DNA of 64,000 nucleotides, from the NCBI RefSeq assembly GCF_001939115.1, contig NZ_MQTZ01000042.1:62001-126000 (forward strand), written 5' to 3'. Every line of letters starts with the position of its first letter. Positions within the stretch are counted from its first letter, which is position 1. This document shows, piece after piece, positions 37,620 through 46,563 of the stretch. Made by a program: the position numbers and the translations under genes. The notes below the pieces were generated by a model that ran no database searches, had not been told where the DNA came from, and worked only from the letters and a program-made list of their open reading frames with translations. Source of the stretch: Leptolyngbya sp. 'hensonii' (lineage in GTDB: Bacteria > Cyanobacteriota > Cyanobacteriia > GCF-001939115).

Positions 37620-38019
37620 CAGTTGATTCAGTAGAAGGAGTAGATTCGCTTGGGGCAGCAGGAAGGCCAAGCATTTTGCCAACCCGACTATTCAAAGCCC
37701 TGATTTCAGCATTGAGTTCCAGTTGACGCTGAATTAGGGCTTTAAAGTCAGCTCTGGTAGCAAGATTCCGCCGCTGGAGTGGGAGGGTCTGCTCCACCTT
37801 TTTGAGACAGATATTCAGACCCATGGCAAATTCCTGGCGAGTTACGGGACGATCGCCTTCTGGACCCCCCACCAGACAATCTTGATGACTGCCTGATTGC
37901 GCTGGAGCAGAGCCCCCCCCAACTGGTTCAGCTTGAACACCCACTGCAGTCGCAAGACAGAGAAACAAACCGCTGGTCACAGGACCAATCTGGCGCTGCA
38001 AAAATAGGATCGTTGCCAT
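37606..38019 (-). CDS. Small exported protein with SLH-like motif
   Basis: A 137-residue protein starting at the ATG at 38019 with a signal-peptide-like N-terminus (about residues 1-31, ending VGVQA) and a mature segment [20 protein letters not shown]. That segment matches the third element of S-layer homology domains in cyanobacterial porins (TRxEFAxGLNxCL). A coiled-coil-like stretch follows ([25 protein letters not shown]), then a Ser/Thr/Pro tail. It has no complete SLH domain and no porin barrel, so it may be a free-standing relative of the OprB-type porin N-terminus. It lies between fabI and hisB on the same strand. Confidence 0.65.
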   Translation of the reverse strand: MATILFLQRQIGPVTSGLFLCLATAVGVQAEPVGGGSAPAQSGSHQDCLVGGPEGDRPVTRQEFAMGLNICLKKVEQTLPLQRRNLATRADFKALIQRQLELNAEIRALNSRVGKMLGLPAAPSESTPSTESTDANQ

Positions 38020-38092
38020 AGGGTATAGTCCTCCTGTCATTGCTTTGGGAAGGCGACGGCAGTGCGCAGGGAAAGGTTCCTTAAGCTCCTGA

Positions 38093-38869
38093 CTAAAGCC
38101 CCATGATCTCGTAACCTGCATCCACATACAGCACCTGGCCAGTCATGCCGCTAGACAGATCGCTACAGAGGAAAGCCGCCGTATTGCCAACTTCCAGTTG
38201 CGTCACTGTGCGGCGTAGGGGAGCATGAGCCTCAACATGATGGATCATGTCCAGGATGCCACCCACAGCCGAGGAGGCCAGGGTACGAATGGGGCCAGCC
38301 GAAATGGCATTTACCCGAATATTGCTGGGGCCTAGTTCCGCAGCCAGGTAGCGCACACTCATTTCCAACCCTGCTTTCGCAATGCCCATCACGTTGTAGT
38401 TGGGAACAACTCTGACGCCACCCAGGTAGGTGAGGGTGACAATACTCCCCCCTTCAGTCATCAGTGGTTTAGCAGCCCCACTCAAACGAATCAAGGAGTA
38501 GTTACTGACATCCATCGCCAACTGAAACCCTGACCGGGAGGTTTGACTGAAATCTCCCGACAGATCATCTTTATTGGCAAAGGCCAGACAGTGAATCAGA
38601 ATATCCAGCCTGCCCCACTTATCCTGGATAGACTGAAAAGCCGTTTCAATTTGAGCATCCTGTTGAACATCGAGAGGAAGAAATAGACTGGGCTGAAGTG
38701 GCTCGACTAATTCAGCCACTTTGCCTTCCATTTTTCCTTTTTCATCCGGCAGATAGGTAATACCAAGATTGGCACCAGCTTTGTGAAGCTGTTGGGCAAT
38801 GCCCCATGCGATCGAGCGATGGTTGGCAATGCCAGTGACTAAAGCGTTTTTTCCAGTTAGATCTAGCAT
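38093..38869 (-). CDS. fabI: Enoyl-[acyl-carrier-protein] reductase (NADH)
   Basis: A 258-residue FabI, the last reduction step of fatty-acid elongation. The cofactor loop GKNALVTGIANHRSIAWGIA is typical and the catalytic pair is present as YNVMGIAK (Tyr-x6-Lys). I start at the ATG at 38869 (MLDLTGKN), the family's usual N-terminus, rather than the in-frame codon at 38938. It precedes the SLH-like gene and hisB; fabI-hisB adjacency is familiar in cyanobacteria. Confidence 0.96.
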   Translation of the reverse strand: MLDLTGKNALVTGIANHRSIAWGIAQQLHKAGANLGITYLPDEKGKMEGKVAELVEPLQPSLFLPLDVQQDAQIETAFQSIQDKWGRLDILIHCLAFANKDDLSGDFSQTSRSGFQLAMDVSNYSLIRLSGAAKPLMTEGGSIVTLTYLGGVRVVPNYNVMGIAKAGLEMSVRYLAAELGPSNIRVNAISAGPIRTLASSAVGGILDMIHHVEAHAPLRRTVTQLEVGNTAAFLCSDLSSGMTGQVLYVDAGYEIMGL

Positions 38870-39067
38870 AAGAGTACATTCTAGATTAATTTGGGGGCAG
38901 ACTTTTCGGTGGATTGAGAGTTCAAAGGGCTCCCACATGAGTTCTGTAGCTAAGGCTACAAAAAACTCTCCCAGAGTCAGTTTAAGTGTTGTGAAGCAAT
39001 CATCCCATTAGCCTGTGTGTCTTATTGCTTAGAGATTAGTGTCTTGATATATGAACCTGCATGTAAT

Positions 39068-39081
39068 GTAAGCGCCTCTAC
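39068..39081 (+). promoter_or_regulatory. NtcA-binding site upstream of ntcA
   Basis: GTA-AGCGCCTC-TAC is a perfect GTA-N8-TAC box, 78 bp before the ntcA start. NtcA activates its own gene in several cyanobacteria, so this fits autoregulation. A canonical TAN3T element at the standard 20-24-bp distance is not clear; TGTATT at 39103-39108 is the nearest candidate. Confidence 0.7.
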
Positions 39082-39159
39082 AGAAAAGCCTTTTTATCTA
39101 AATGTATTCACCCTGAAATTGATGATCGCTATTCTGGGGCGACCCTTGAGCCAGAGGAT

Positions 39160-39831
39160 ATGGTAGTGACGCAAGATAAACCGTTAGCATCTGTGTTTCG
39201 CCAAATGGGCGGTGGAGCGTTTCCACCAGTCGTAGAAACCTTTGAGCGAGGCAAGACAATTTTCTTTCCAGGAGACCCGGCTGAACGGGTCTACTTCTTA
39301 CTAAAGGGTGCTGTTAAGCTTTCCAGAGTCTATGAAGCAGGGGAGGAAATCACCGTTGCTCTTCTGCGTGAGAATAGTGTTTTTGGTGTTCTATCCCTGA
39401 TCACAGGACATCGGTCCGATCGGTTCTATCATGCTGTTGCGTTCACACCGGTCGAGTTACTCTCTGTTCCCATTGAACAGGTCGAAAAGGCTTTGAAGGA
39501 AAACCCTGATTTATCTATGGTGATGCTGCAGGGTCTGTCCTCCAGAATCTTGCAGACGGAAATGATGATCGAAACCCTGGCCCATCGAGATATGGGATCT
39601 CGATTGGTCAGCTTTTTGTTGATCCTTTGTCGGGATTTTGGCGTTCCCACTGCAGATGGAATTACCATCGACCTCAAACTTTCCCATCAGGCGATCGCAG
39701 AAGCGATTGGCTCCACTCGGGTCACGGTCACCCGGTTATTGGGAGATTTGCGCACTGAGAAAATGATTTCGATTCACAAAAAGAAAATTACAGTACACAA
39801 TCCAGTCACCCTCAGTCAGCAATTTACCTAG
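39160..39831 (+). CDS. ntcA: Global nitrogen regulator NtcA
   Basis: A 223-residue CRP/FNR-family activator. The cyclic-nucleotide-like sensor fold (residues 25-140) ends in the dimer helix, followed by the DNA-binding helix-turn-helix [20 protein letters not shown], which is the strongly conserved NtcA recognition region. It senses 2-oxoglutarate, helped by PipX, and controls genes for nitrogen assimilation in cyanobacteria. Divergent from fabI with an NtcA box in the shared spacer. Confidence 0.97.
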   Translation: MVVTQDKPLASVFRQMGGGAFPPVVETFERGKTIFFPGDPAERVYFLLKGAVKLSRVYEAGEEITVALLRENSVFGVLSLITGHRSDRFYHAVAFTPVELLSVPIEQVEKALKENPDLSMVMLQGLSSRILQTEMMIETLAHRDMGSRLVSFLLILCRDFGVPTADGITIDLKLSHQAIAEAIGSTRVTVTRLLGDLRTEKMISIHKKKITVHNPVTLSQQFT

Positions 39832-39997
39832 AACCAGTCTAAATTTAAGAGGCTTGGGAAACGTTAAGACCTGCAGAAATTCCTTCGCCGATGGGTCAAT
39901 CGAGAGTCACTTTATAAAATAAATGACCTCTGATTGAATTAGGGTAGGCTTATCTGGATAGCCGGTAATTGTAGTGTGGAGTGGCTTCTCAGAATAG

Positions 39998-41413
39998 ATG
40001 ACCAGTGGGCTCATCCTGATCTTGGCGGTATTAGTGTTGGGGGGGGTGATCGCAACAGTTGGCGATCGACTGGGAATGCGGGTTGGTAGAGCCCGTCTCA
40101 GTTTGTTTAACCTGCGCCCCCGGCAAACTGCTGTTTTTATCACGATCATTACGGGCAGTGTCATTGCCGCCTCAACCCTAGGGATTCTATTTGCAGTTGA
40201 TGCCCGTCTACGCACAGGGGTCTTCCAATTGGGCAAAATCCTGAATGACCTGAATAAAGCCCGACAGGACTTGGAGCAGACCCGGGTGGAGAAAAGTGAA
40301 AATGAGAAGGAATTGACTACCGCAAGAAAAGAGAATTCCCGGATTCAAGGAGAGAACTCCCGGATCCGGCAAGAAAATGCTTCCCTGGCAGTAGAAAATT
40401 CCCGGATTGCAGCTCAAAATGCGCGCATCGCTGCTGAGAGTGCCCGGATTCTGGCTGAGAACGATCGGGTTAAGGCGGAGTACCGCCGGACTCAGGCCGA
40501 AAAGGATCGCATTTCAGCCGAACGGGCCCGGACAGAAGCTCAACTCAGGGTCGTCTCCCAGCAGGAAGCCACCCTAAGGGCTGGCATTCAAAAGTTGCAG
40601 CAAGAGCGCAATCTGGCCATTGCCCAACGGGATCGAGATATTGCGGATCGAGATCGGGTCATTGCCCAAGCTAGCGATCGCCTCAAACTCCTCGAAACTC
40701 AGCGAATTAACCTGGAAAAAGCGGTGTTGGAACTGAATCAGGCCTACCGCTACTATCAGGACCAGTACGAATCGATTGTCCTGGGTAAGGTTGCCCTGTT
40801 TCGGGGCCAGGTGCTGGCCTCAGGGGTGGTACGCATCCTCAATCCATCTGCGGCCCGTCAGGCCGTAGATCAGTTGTTGCGAGAGGCCAATCGGACTGCC
40901 TTACAATTAACCCAGCCGGGGGCCAATCCAACTGGGCAACAGGCCATTCAAATTACTCGAGCGGAAGTCGAACAACTCATCAAGCAGATTCAAGATGGAC
41001 AAGACTACGTTTTGCGTGTTCTCTCAGCCGGAAATTACGTCCTGGGCAAAAAAAATGTTCAGGTCGTCGCCAGCGCAACCTTAAATCAGTTAATTTTCCG
41101 ACCAGGAGATCTGGTAGCCTCTACTTCGATCGATCTGCCCAACGCCAGTGAGGACCAAATTCGCGATCGGATTGAGCTCCTATTAGCAGCTTCTGAATTT
41201 AGAGGTCGGGGATCGGGCATTTTGTCCCAGGGCATTCAAATCGGCGATGAATCCAGTGTTCTGGCCGTGAGTCGTTTCATTGAACAGCTCAAAGCCTATA
41301 ATCAACCCCTGGACATTCAAGCCCTAGCCTCAGAGAACATTTACACCTCTGGCCCGCTCAAGTTACAACTCATTGCCCTGCGCAATGGGCAGATTATCTT
41401 TCGGAGTAGCTAA
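39998..41413 (+). CDS. DUF3084 coiled-coil membrane protein
   Basis: A 471-residue protein with two N-terminal membrane helices (about 4-22 and 46-67) around a basic loop (GDRLGMRVGRARLSLFNLRP). A long coiled coil of about 170 residues follows (ENSRI..., AERARTEAQL..., RDRDIADRDRVI) and then a globular C-terminal domain. This is the cyanobacterial DUF3084 architecture. Function unknown; membrane-anchored coiled coils of this kind may have a structural role. The YqgF-like gene follows after 86 bp. Confidence 0.85.
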   Translation: MTSGLILILAVLVLGGVIATVGDRLGMRVGRARLSLFNLRPRQTAVFITIITGSVIAASTLGILFAVDARLRTGVFQLGKILNDLNKARQDLEQTRVEKSENEKELTTARKENSRIQGENSRIRQENASLAVENSRIAAQNARIAAESARILAENDRVKAEYRRTQAEKDRISAERARTEAQLRVVSQQEATLRAGIQKLQQERNLAIAQRDRDIADRDRVIAQASDRLKLLETQRINLEKAVLELNQAYRYYQDQYESIVLGKVALFRGQVLASGVVRILNPSAARQAVDQLLREANRTALQLTQPGANPTGQQAIQITRAEVEQLIKQIQDGQDYVLRVLSAGNYVLGKKNVQVVASATLNQLIFRPGDLVASTSIDLPNASEDQIRDRIELLLAASEFRGRGSGILSQGIQIGDESSVLAVSRFIEQLKAYNQPLDIQALASENIYTSGPLKLQLIALRNGQIIFRSS

Positions 41414-41499
41414 GGTCTGTGGATGATTAGCTGGGAAGGTGATAGGGTGGTGAGGAGAAAATCCAGAATCTCCTGCTACCGTTTCTTAAAATATTCCCC

Positions 41500-41946
41500 A
41501 TGGTTTCCACAACCCTGTCGAATGCTCAACAGCCTGTAATTCTGGGTTTCGATCCGGGCCGCTATCGCTGTGGTCTGGCTTTAATGGGAGTGGATCGGAG
41601 CCTCTACTATCATCAAGTCATTCCTGCAGAAGAGGTTCTAGCAACTATTGAAGACTTGCGAACACAATTCCCCATATCGCTTCTGGTTATGGGGGATCAA
41701 ACCACTGCCCAACTCTGGAAGGAAAAGCTGACCAGCCATCCTCACGACCCTCTGCGAATTGTGATGGTCGATGAACGCTACAGTACCCTGGAAGCTCGCG
41801 ATCGCTATTGGCAAATGTATCCGGCCCAGGGGTTATACAGTTTGATGCCAAAAGGTATGCGTGTTCCACCCCGATCGCTGGATGATATCGTAGCAATTTT
41901 ACTGATCGAACGGTACCTGGAGCAATTAGTCAACAGCCGTCATTAA
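41500..41946 (+). CDS. YqgF/RuvX-like RNase H-fold nuclease
   Basis: A 148-residue RNase H-like protein with an N-terminal LGFDPGRYRCGLALMG (first catalytic Asp), a middle LLVMGDQTTAQLW, and VDERYSTLEARDRYW with the second acidic motif, followed by SLDDIVAILL (third acidic residues). This pattern is the YqgF family, which matures the 5' end of 16S rRNA in E. coli. This cyanobacterial form following DUF3084 is more divergent, so the substrate is inferred only. Confidence 0.8.
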   Translation: MVSTTLSNAQQPVILGFDPGRYRCGLALMGVDRSLYYHQVIPAEEVLATIEDLRTQFPISLLVMGDQTTAQLWKEKLTSHPHDPLRIVMVDERYSTLEARDRYWQMYPAQGLYSLMPKGMRVPPRSLDDIVAILLIERYLEQLVNSRH

Positions 41947-42005
41947 CCTTCAGAAATCAGGTTTCTGATACAGCCCGTTGATAGAAATGTAACGGCTTTT
42001 ACGAA

Positions 42006-42269
42006 TTAGAGCTGAGCCCGAATGGTAAATGAATAATCTCCGCCTGGTTCCAGCCGATAGTCGCACCGCTCTAGAAACCGCCCCAAGGGCTCCCGGATCA
42101 GGGCTCTCCCTAAGGAGGGTTCCACTGTCAGAGCTCCTTGAGTAAAGCACCATTCAAACCGCCATTCAAACTGATTGGCCCGAACTTCCCCTTCGATTTT
42201 GCCTTGTTGCCAAGATTGGCTGGTAATCCTGACATAGGCAATGGTTTCCGGTAAGCGCTTAGTACTCAA
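42006..42269 (-). CDS. DUF3146 family protein
   Basis: An 87-residue protein rich in aromatic and charged residues (FEWRFEWCFTQGALTVEPSL), which I associate with the cyanobacterial DUF3146 family. No membrane segment or known motif. It follows the next upstream hypothetical gene by 21 bp on the same strand, so they may be cotranscribed. Function unknown. Confidence 0.65.
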   Translation of the reverse strand: MSTKRLPETIAYVRITSQSWQQGKIEGEVRANQFEWRFEWCFTQGALTVEPSLGRALIREPLGRFLERCDYRLEPGGDYSFTIRAQL

Positions 42270-42290
42270 TGACTATCTCCAGGCGAGGCT

Positions 42291-42584
42291 TCAACGGTTT
42301 GAGACCAATTGAGCCTCAGGTTCAAGCACCCAAAGCGCAATTCCTTTCGGAGTTGTCGTCAAAATAACTGAATTCCCACGGGAAATGAGACGCTGAGCCC
42401 CTCTCATGGCAGCATCCATTGCCGGAAAAATCTTGACAAAACTATAGAATTGCTTTCTGTAGTAAATCGCCCCCATTGGCCGAGGCACATCCAGGAGTCG
42501 AATATGGCAGCGCTTTACAGCGCTTTGATCGAGAATCAGAGGGGATTGATTAGGGTCTTCAGTCGAAGGAGAGGAATCCAGCAT
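42291..42584 (-). CDS. Conserved hypothetical protein
   Basis: A 97-residue protein (from the ATG at 42584; a TTG at 42602 would add six residues). Its core is IYYRKQFYSFVKIFPAMDAA, then a helix and NSVILTTTPKGIALWVLEPE, a mixed alpha/beta pattern. I do not recognise the family. It is soluble by appearance. It pairs with the DUF3146 gene downstream. Confidence 0.65.
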   Translation of the reverse strand: MLDSSPSTEDPNQSPLILDQSAVKRCHIRLLDVPRPMGAIYYRKQFYSFVKIFPAMDAAMRGAQRLISRGNSVILTTTPKGIALWVLEPEAQLVSNR

Positions 42585-42705
42585 ATTTTTATACAGGGGC
42601 AACGAGCACCCAGGCGGGGCTTAGGAACACTGTCATCACAGATCTGTTCTAATGTAACGAAATTGTTAATCTAGATCCAATAGTTGAAATTACAGAATCG
42701 CCTCC

Positions 42706-43347
42706 TTAATCCTGACTGGGTTCAAGAGAGCGATTATTGTAGAGGCTCATTGCCTTTTCGATTCCCTGCTTCAGACTCATTTCCAGCACTTCCTCCACCA
42801 GCCGCAGAATTTCCGGGAGGAGTTTACTCTCAGCCACCGAAAACTGGCCCAGCACATGGGAGATGGCGTCTTTCTCGGCTTGAGAAACGGGTGATTTAGG
42901 GCTACCAATCCCAACACGCAGGCGAGGAAAATTTTGCGTTCCCAGATGAGCGATCGCAGACTTCATCCCGTTGTGCCCACCTGCAGAACCAGACAATCGC
43001 AGACGGATTTTACCGATCGGCAAATCCATATCATCGTAGATCACCAGTACAGATTGGGGCTCCAGCTTGAACCAATCCACAACCGCTCGCATCGATTGGC
43101 CGGAGGCATTCATAAAGGTTAAGGGTTTTAATAAACGGATCTTGTGGGCTTGGGGACCCAGACCTTCGCCAAACAGGCCCTGAAACTTTCGGTTTTCAGT
43201 CAGAGAAATCTGCCAGGAACGGGCCAGGGCATCGATCACAGCAAAGCCAACATTGTGACGAGTCTGCTCATACTTAGAGCCAGGATTGCCCAGACCTACA
43301 ATGAGTTGGGGCATGACCGGCAGGGGAGGCGGTGAAGCATCGGTCAT
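42706..43347 (-). CDS. pth: Peptidyl-tRNA hydrolase
   Basis: A 213-residue Pth that releases tRNA from peptidyl-tRNA lost from ribosomes. The conserved N-terminal GLGNPGSKYEQTRHNVGF contains the catalytic His, and KPLTFMNASGQS and GSAGGHNGMKS are intact. The start overlaps the stop of tatA in ATGA, so translation is probably coupled; tatA-pth linkage occurs in other cyanobacteria. Confidence 0.96.
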   Translation of the reverse strand: MTDASPPPLPVMPQLIVGLGNPGSKYEQTRHNVGFAVIDALARSWQISLTENRKFQGLFGEGLGPQAHKIRLLKPLTFMNASGQSMRAVVDWFKLEPQSVLVIYDDMDLPIGKIRLRLSGSAGGHNGMKSAIAHLGTQNFPRLRVGIGSPKSPVSQAEKDAISHVLGQFSVAESKLLPEILRLVEEVLEMSLKQGIEKAMSLYNNRSLEPSQD

Positions 43348-43637
43348 TGTTGAGTTGTCCCGGCCTCCTCTGCCTCAGGGGTTTCAGAGAGTGCGGGGGA
43401 CAAAACTTGTGGAGTTGGCTGCTCCAGAGTCGCCTCCATGGGCTTACTGACCACCTGCTCCAGTTTTTCTGCTTCCCGCTTAAACTCAGATTTAAATTCT
43501 TCTGAAGCATCCTGAAACCCACGCAGGGCCTTGCCCAAGCTACGACCAATCTCTGGCAGCTTTTTAGGACCAAAAATCAGCAGAGCTAGCACAAAAATGA
43601 CCATCATCTCTGGCAGGCCGATACCAAATACATTCAC
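43344..43637 (-). CDS. tatA: Twin-arginine translocase subunit TatA/E
   Basis: A 97-residue TatA-type protein: one membrane helix (about 8-22, MMVIFVLALLIFGPKKLPEI), the FGPKKLPEIGRSLGKALRGF hinge and amphipathic helix, and a charged, Glu/Pro-rich tail. It forms the oligomeric channel that moves folded Tat substrates across plasma and thylakoid membranes. The start is GTG at 43637. TatC is not in the window. Confidence 0.94.
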   Translation of the reverse strand: MNVFGIGLPEMMVIFVLALLIFGPKKLPEIGRSLGKALRGFQDASEEFKSEFKREAEKLEQVVSKPMEATLEQPTPQVLSPALSETPEAEEAGTTQQ

Positions 43638-43675
43638 AACCTAATCCTCCGGCAATATCTCTTTTCAAGTATCAC

Positions 43676-43699
43676 AAAAAAACCCGGTTTAAACCGGGT
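43676..43699 (-). terminator. Intrinsic terminator downstream of psbH
   Basis: The 18-bp perfect palindrome ACCCGGTTTAAACCGGGT (43682-43699) is followed on the minus strand by a run of seven T residues, 49 bp after the psbH stop. It should end psbH transcription before tatA. Confidence 0.88.
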
Positions 43700-43747
43700 A
43701 AAAGCAGGTACTCAAAATAGCAACTATGGCTTTAACTGAAGTGGCTC

Positions 43748-43951
43748 TTAACCACCCATGCTCCGCCAATCAACGGCAAAGCCATTGAGCAGCAGGGAGG
43801 AGTTGTAGATCTGCAGGATGATCAGGAGGAAGACCAAGAACAAGAGCATAAAAGTCCCCATCAAGGGGGTTGTACCCCAACCAGGAGCAACCTTACCGTA
43901 TTCAGAATTTAAAGGCTTGAGAATATCTCCTAACCTCGTGCGCTGTGCCAT
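43748..43951 (-). CDS. psbH: Photosystem II protein H
   Basis: A 67-residue thylakoid protein with one membrane helix ([16 protein letters not shown], about 33-48), N-terminal [20 protein letters not shown] and C-terminal [12 protein letters not shown]. Like other cyanobacterial PsbH it lacks the N-terminal phosphorylation segment of plants. It supports PSII assembly and quinone-side function. psbN lies on the opposite strand 84 bp upstream, the standard layout. Confidence 0.97.
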   Translation of the reverse strand: MAQRTRLGDILKPLNSEYGKVAPGWGTTPLMGTFMLLFLVFLLIILQIYNSSLLLNGFAVDWRSMGG

Positions 43952-44035
43952 GGGTCACCTGTTAATGAATTTCGACTAAACTTTTTAACACTTTGCAATA
44001 TTATAAAGTCATAGGATCACAAATTAGACAGTATC

Positions 44036-44167
44036 ATGGAACCCGCAATAGTTCTTAGCATTTCTCTCTGCACCATTCTCATCGCCATTACTGGCTTCTC
44101 TATTTACACTTCCTTTGGTCCTCCCTCCAAGAAATTGAGCGATCCCTTTGATGAGCATGAGGACTAA
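44036..44167 (+). CDS. psbN: PsbN (photosystem II assembly factor)
   Basis: A 43-residue protein: MEPAIVLSISLCTILIAITG with one membrane helix, then FSIYTSFGPPSKKLSDPFDE. The GFxxYxxFGPPSKxLxDPF signature is diagnostic. PsbN is not a PSII subunit but is needed for efficient assembly and repair of the reaction centre. It is divergent from psbH and 16 bp upstream of the tocopherol-cyclase gene. Confidence 0.95.
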   Translation: MEPAIVLSISLCTILIAITGFSIYTSFGPPSKKLSDPFDEHED

Positions 44168-44171
44168 TTGA

Positions 44172-45242
<1,071 letters not shown>

Positions 45243-45421
45243 GTTTCTGGAAGACGGGGGTTGATGCCACTGACCTGATTGGGCCTGATATAGTTGATTA
45301 GGTTAGGGTTTCCATCCCTCTAGAACCCATTGCCTGGCTCTCCTGTCTACCCAGAATCTTAGACCAAGTCTCTGTCCCCGGTTATGGGCATCAACATTCC
45401 CTACAGACATACGACCGAATT

Positions 45422-45646
45422 ATGACGAGGAAACTGCAAGCTCAGGGCTTATTCTATCGGTCTTACTGGATTGTGGCGATCGCGGATGGGGCTTACTTCA
45501 CCCCCACGATCCTGACCTCTCATGGAACATTATTGGGTGACCGCCAATGTTATACCTCAGCCATGGACGCGATCGTGGCTGGTCAAAATCTGGTCGATCA
45601 ACAGATGTATGAAGCAGTTCCAGAAGAACTTCGCTGGGTTGATTGA
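45422..45646 (+). CDS. Small hypothetical protein
   Basis: A 74-residue protein (YRSYWIVAIADGAYFTPTIL, then MDAIVAGQNLVDQQMYEAVP) without a membrane segment or known motif. The translation is well behaved in composition, and it sits in a gap otherwise empty, so it is probably real, but no family is recognised. Confidence 0.55.
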   Translation: MTRKLQAQGLFYRSYWIVAIADGAYFTPTILTSHGTLLGDRQCYTSAMDAIVAGQNLVDQQMYEAVPEELRWVD

Positions 45647-45750
45647 AGCAGAAGAAACATAAATCCCGACAGATTAAAAATTGACCTGCTTGCCTTCAAG
45701 TGTGTTTTATCCGTCTTTGTTCCTCAATCCTAAGCGCCATTCTTTGATCC

Positions 45751-46302
45751 ATGCGGGCAACTCCACCGATCACAACTCTTACTGCTCTGGCCCACCACCC
45801 ATTGAGCCTGATGATCGCTCTGTTGGCTCTGTCCTCTGCCTTACTGGTCAGTTGTGCGCAAAAAGTGGATATTGACCAGCTACAAAAAACGATTCAAACC
45901 GGCATCACACAACAGACTGGCATTGCCGTAGACTCTGTCGGCTGTCCTCAAGAAGACCGCAAACTGGCGGAGAGGGATACGTTTAACTGCAACGTCAACA
46001 CTCAAGGGGGGCCTCTGACCGTTCAGGTGACTCTGGTTGATAATCAGGGTAAAGTGACCTGGAAAGTCACGCAGGGCCTGGTTTCACTTACCCTGGCCGA
46101 GGAAAAGGTCCAAGCCGCGATCGGCAAAAGGGTGGGCATTCAGGTAATGGTTGACTGCGGTAGTAAAAAGGGGAGTTCTCGTGTCGCCCACAAAGGAGAT
46201 GTGTTTGAGTGTAGCGTTACCGATGGGAAGCAAACCCTGCCGATTAAGGTAACCATGCAGGACGATCAGGGAGGCTTTGCCTGGGAGCCTATCCATCCAT
46301 AG
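45751..46302 (+). CDS. Lipoprotein with two DUF4333-like domains
   Basis: A 183-residue protein with a lipoprotein signal (hydrophobic core LMIALLALSSALLVSCAQ; lipobox LVSC with the acylated Cys near residue 35). Two copies of a roughly 70-residue DUF4333-like domain follow: one with GIAVDSVGCPQEDRKLAERD..FNC, and one with GIQVMVDCGSKKGSSRVAHK..FEC. Each pairs a Cys early with a Cys at the end of the next strand, presumably a disulfide. DUF4333 is known in actinobacterial cell-envelope proteins; function unknown. The next spacer, 46303-46563, has no gene. Confidence 0.75.
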   Translation: MRATPPITTLTALAHHPLSLMIALLALSSALLVSCAQKVDIDQLQKTIQTGITQQTGIAVDSVGCPQEDRKLAERDTFNCNVNTQGGPLTVQVTLVDNQGKVTWKVTQGLVSLTLAEEKVQAAIGKRVGIQVMVDCGSKKGSSRVAHKGDVFECSVTDGKQTLPIKVTMQDDQGGFAWEPIHP

Positions 46303-46563
46303 CAGCAAGGTTGTCCACCCTATTGTCAACAGAGGGAAAGACAAAGGATAATTTTCCTGAAGGTAAGTGACAATTAAGCGTACCCTATGAAATGTGCAGC
46401 AGCATTTTTGGGGCTGAATTCTCGATTATTAACATCTAATTTTGCATGGGCTTTGCTTGCTTCACAGCAAGAAAACTCTATTCTTACCATCAAGCTCTTG
46501 GCATGAGTTTGTTATGGTAGCCTCAGCATTTTTTAATTCCTGGTTGAGGAGCAAGTCAGTCAT

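Noticed and set aside
40200-40720. Tandem repeats inside the DUF3084 gene
   Set aside because: The near-repeats (AAAATTCCCGGAT and similar) encode the heptad coiled coil and are explained by it.
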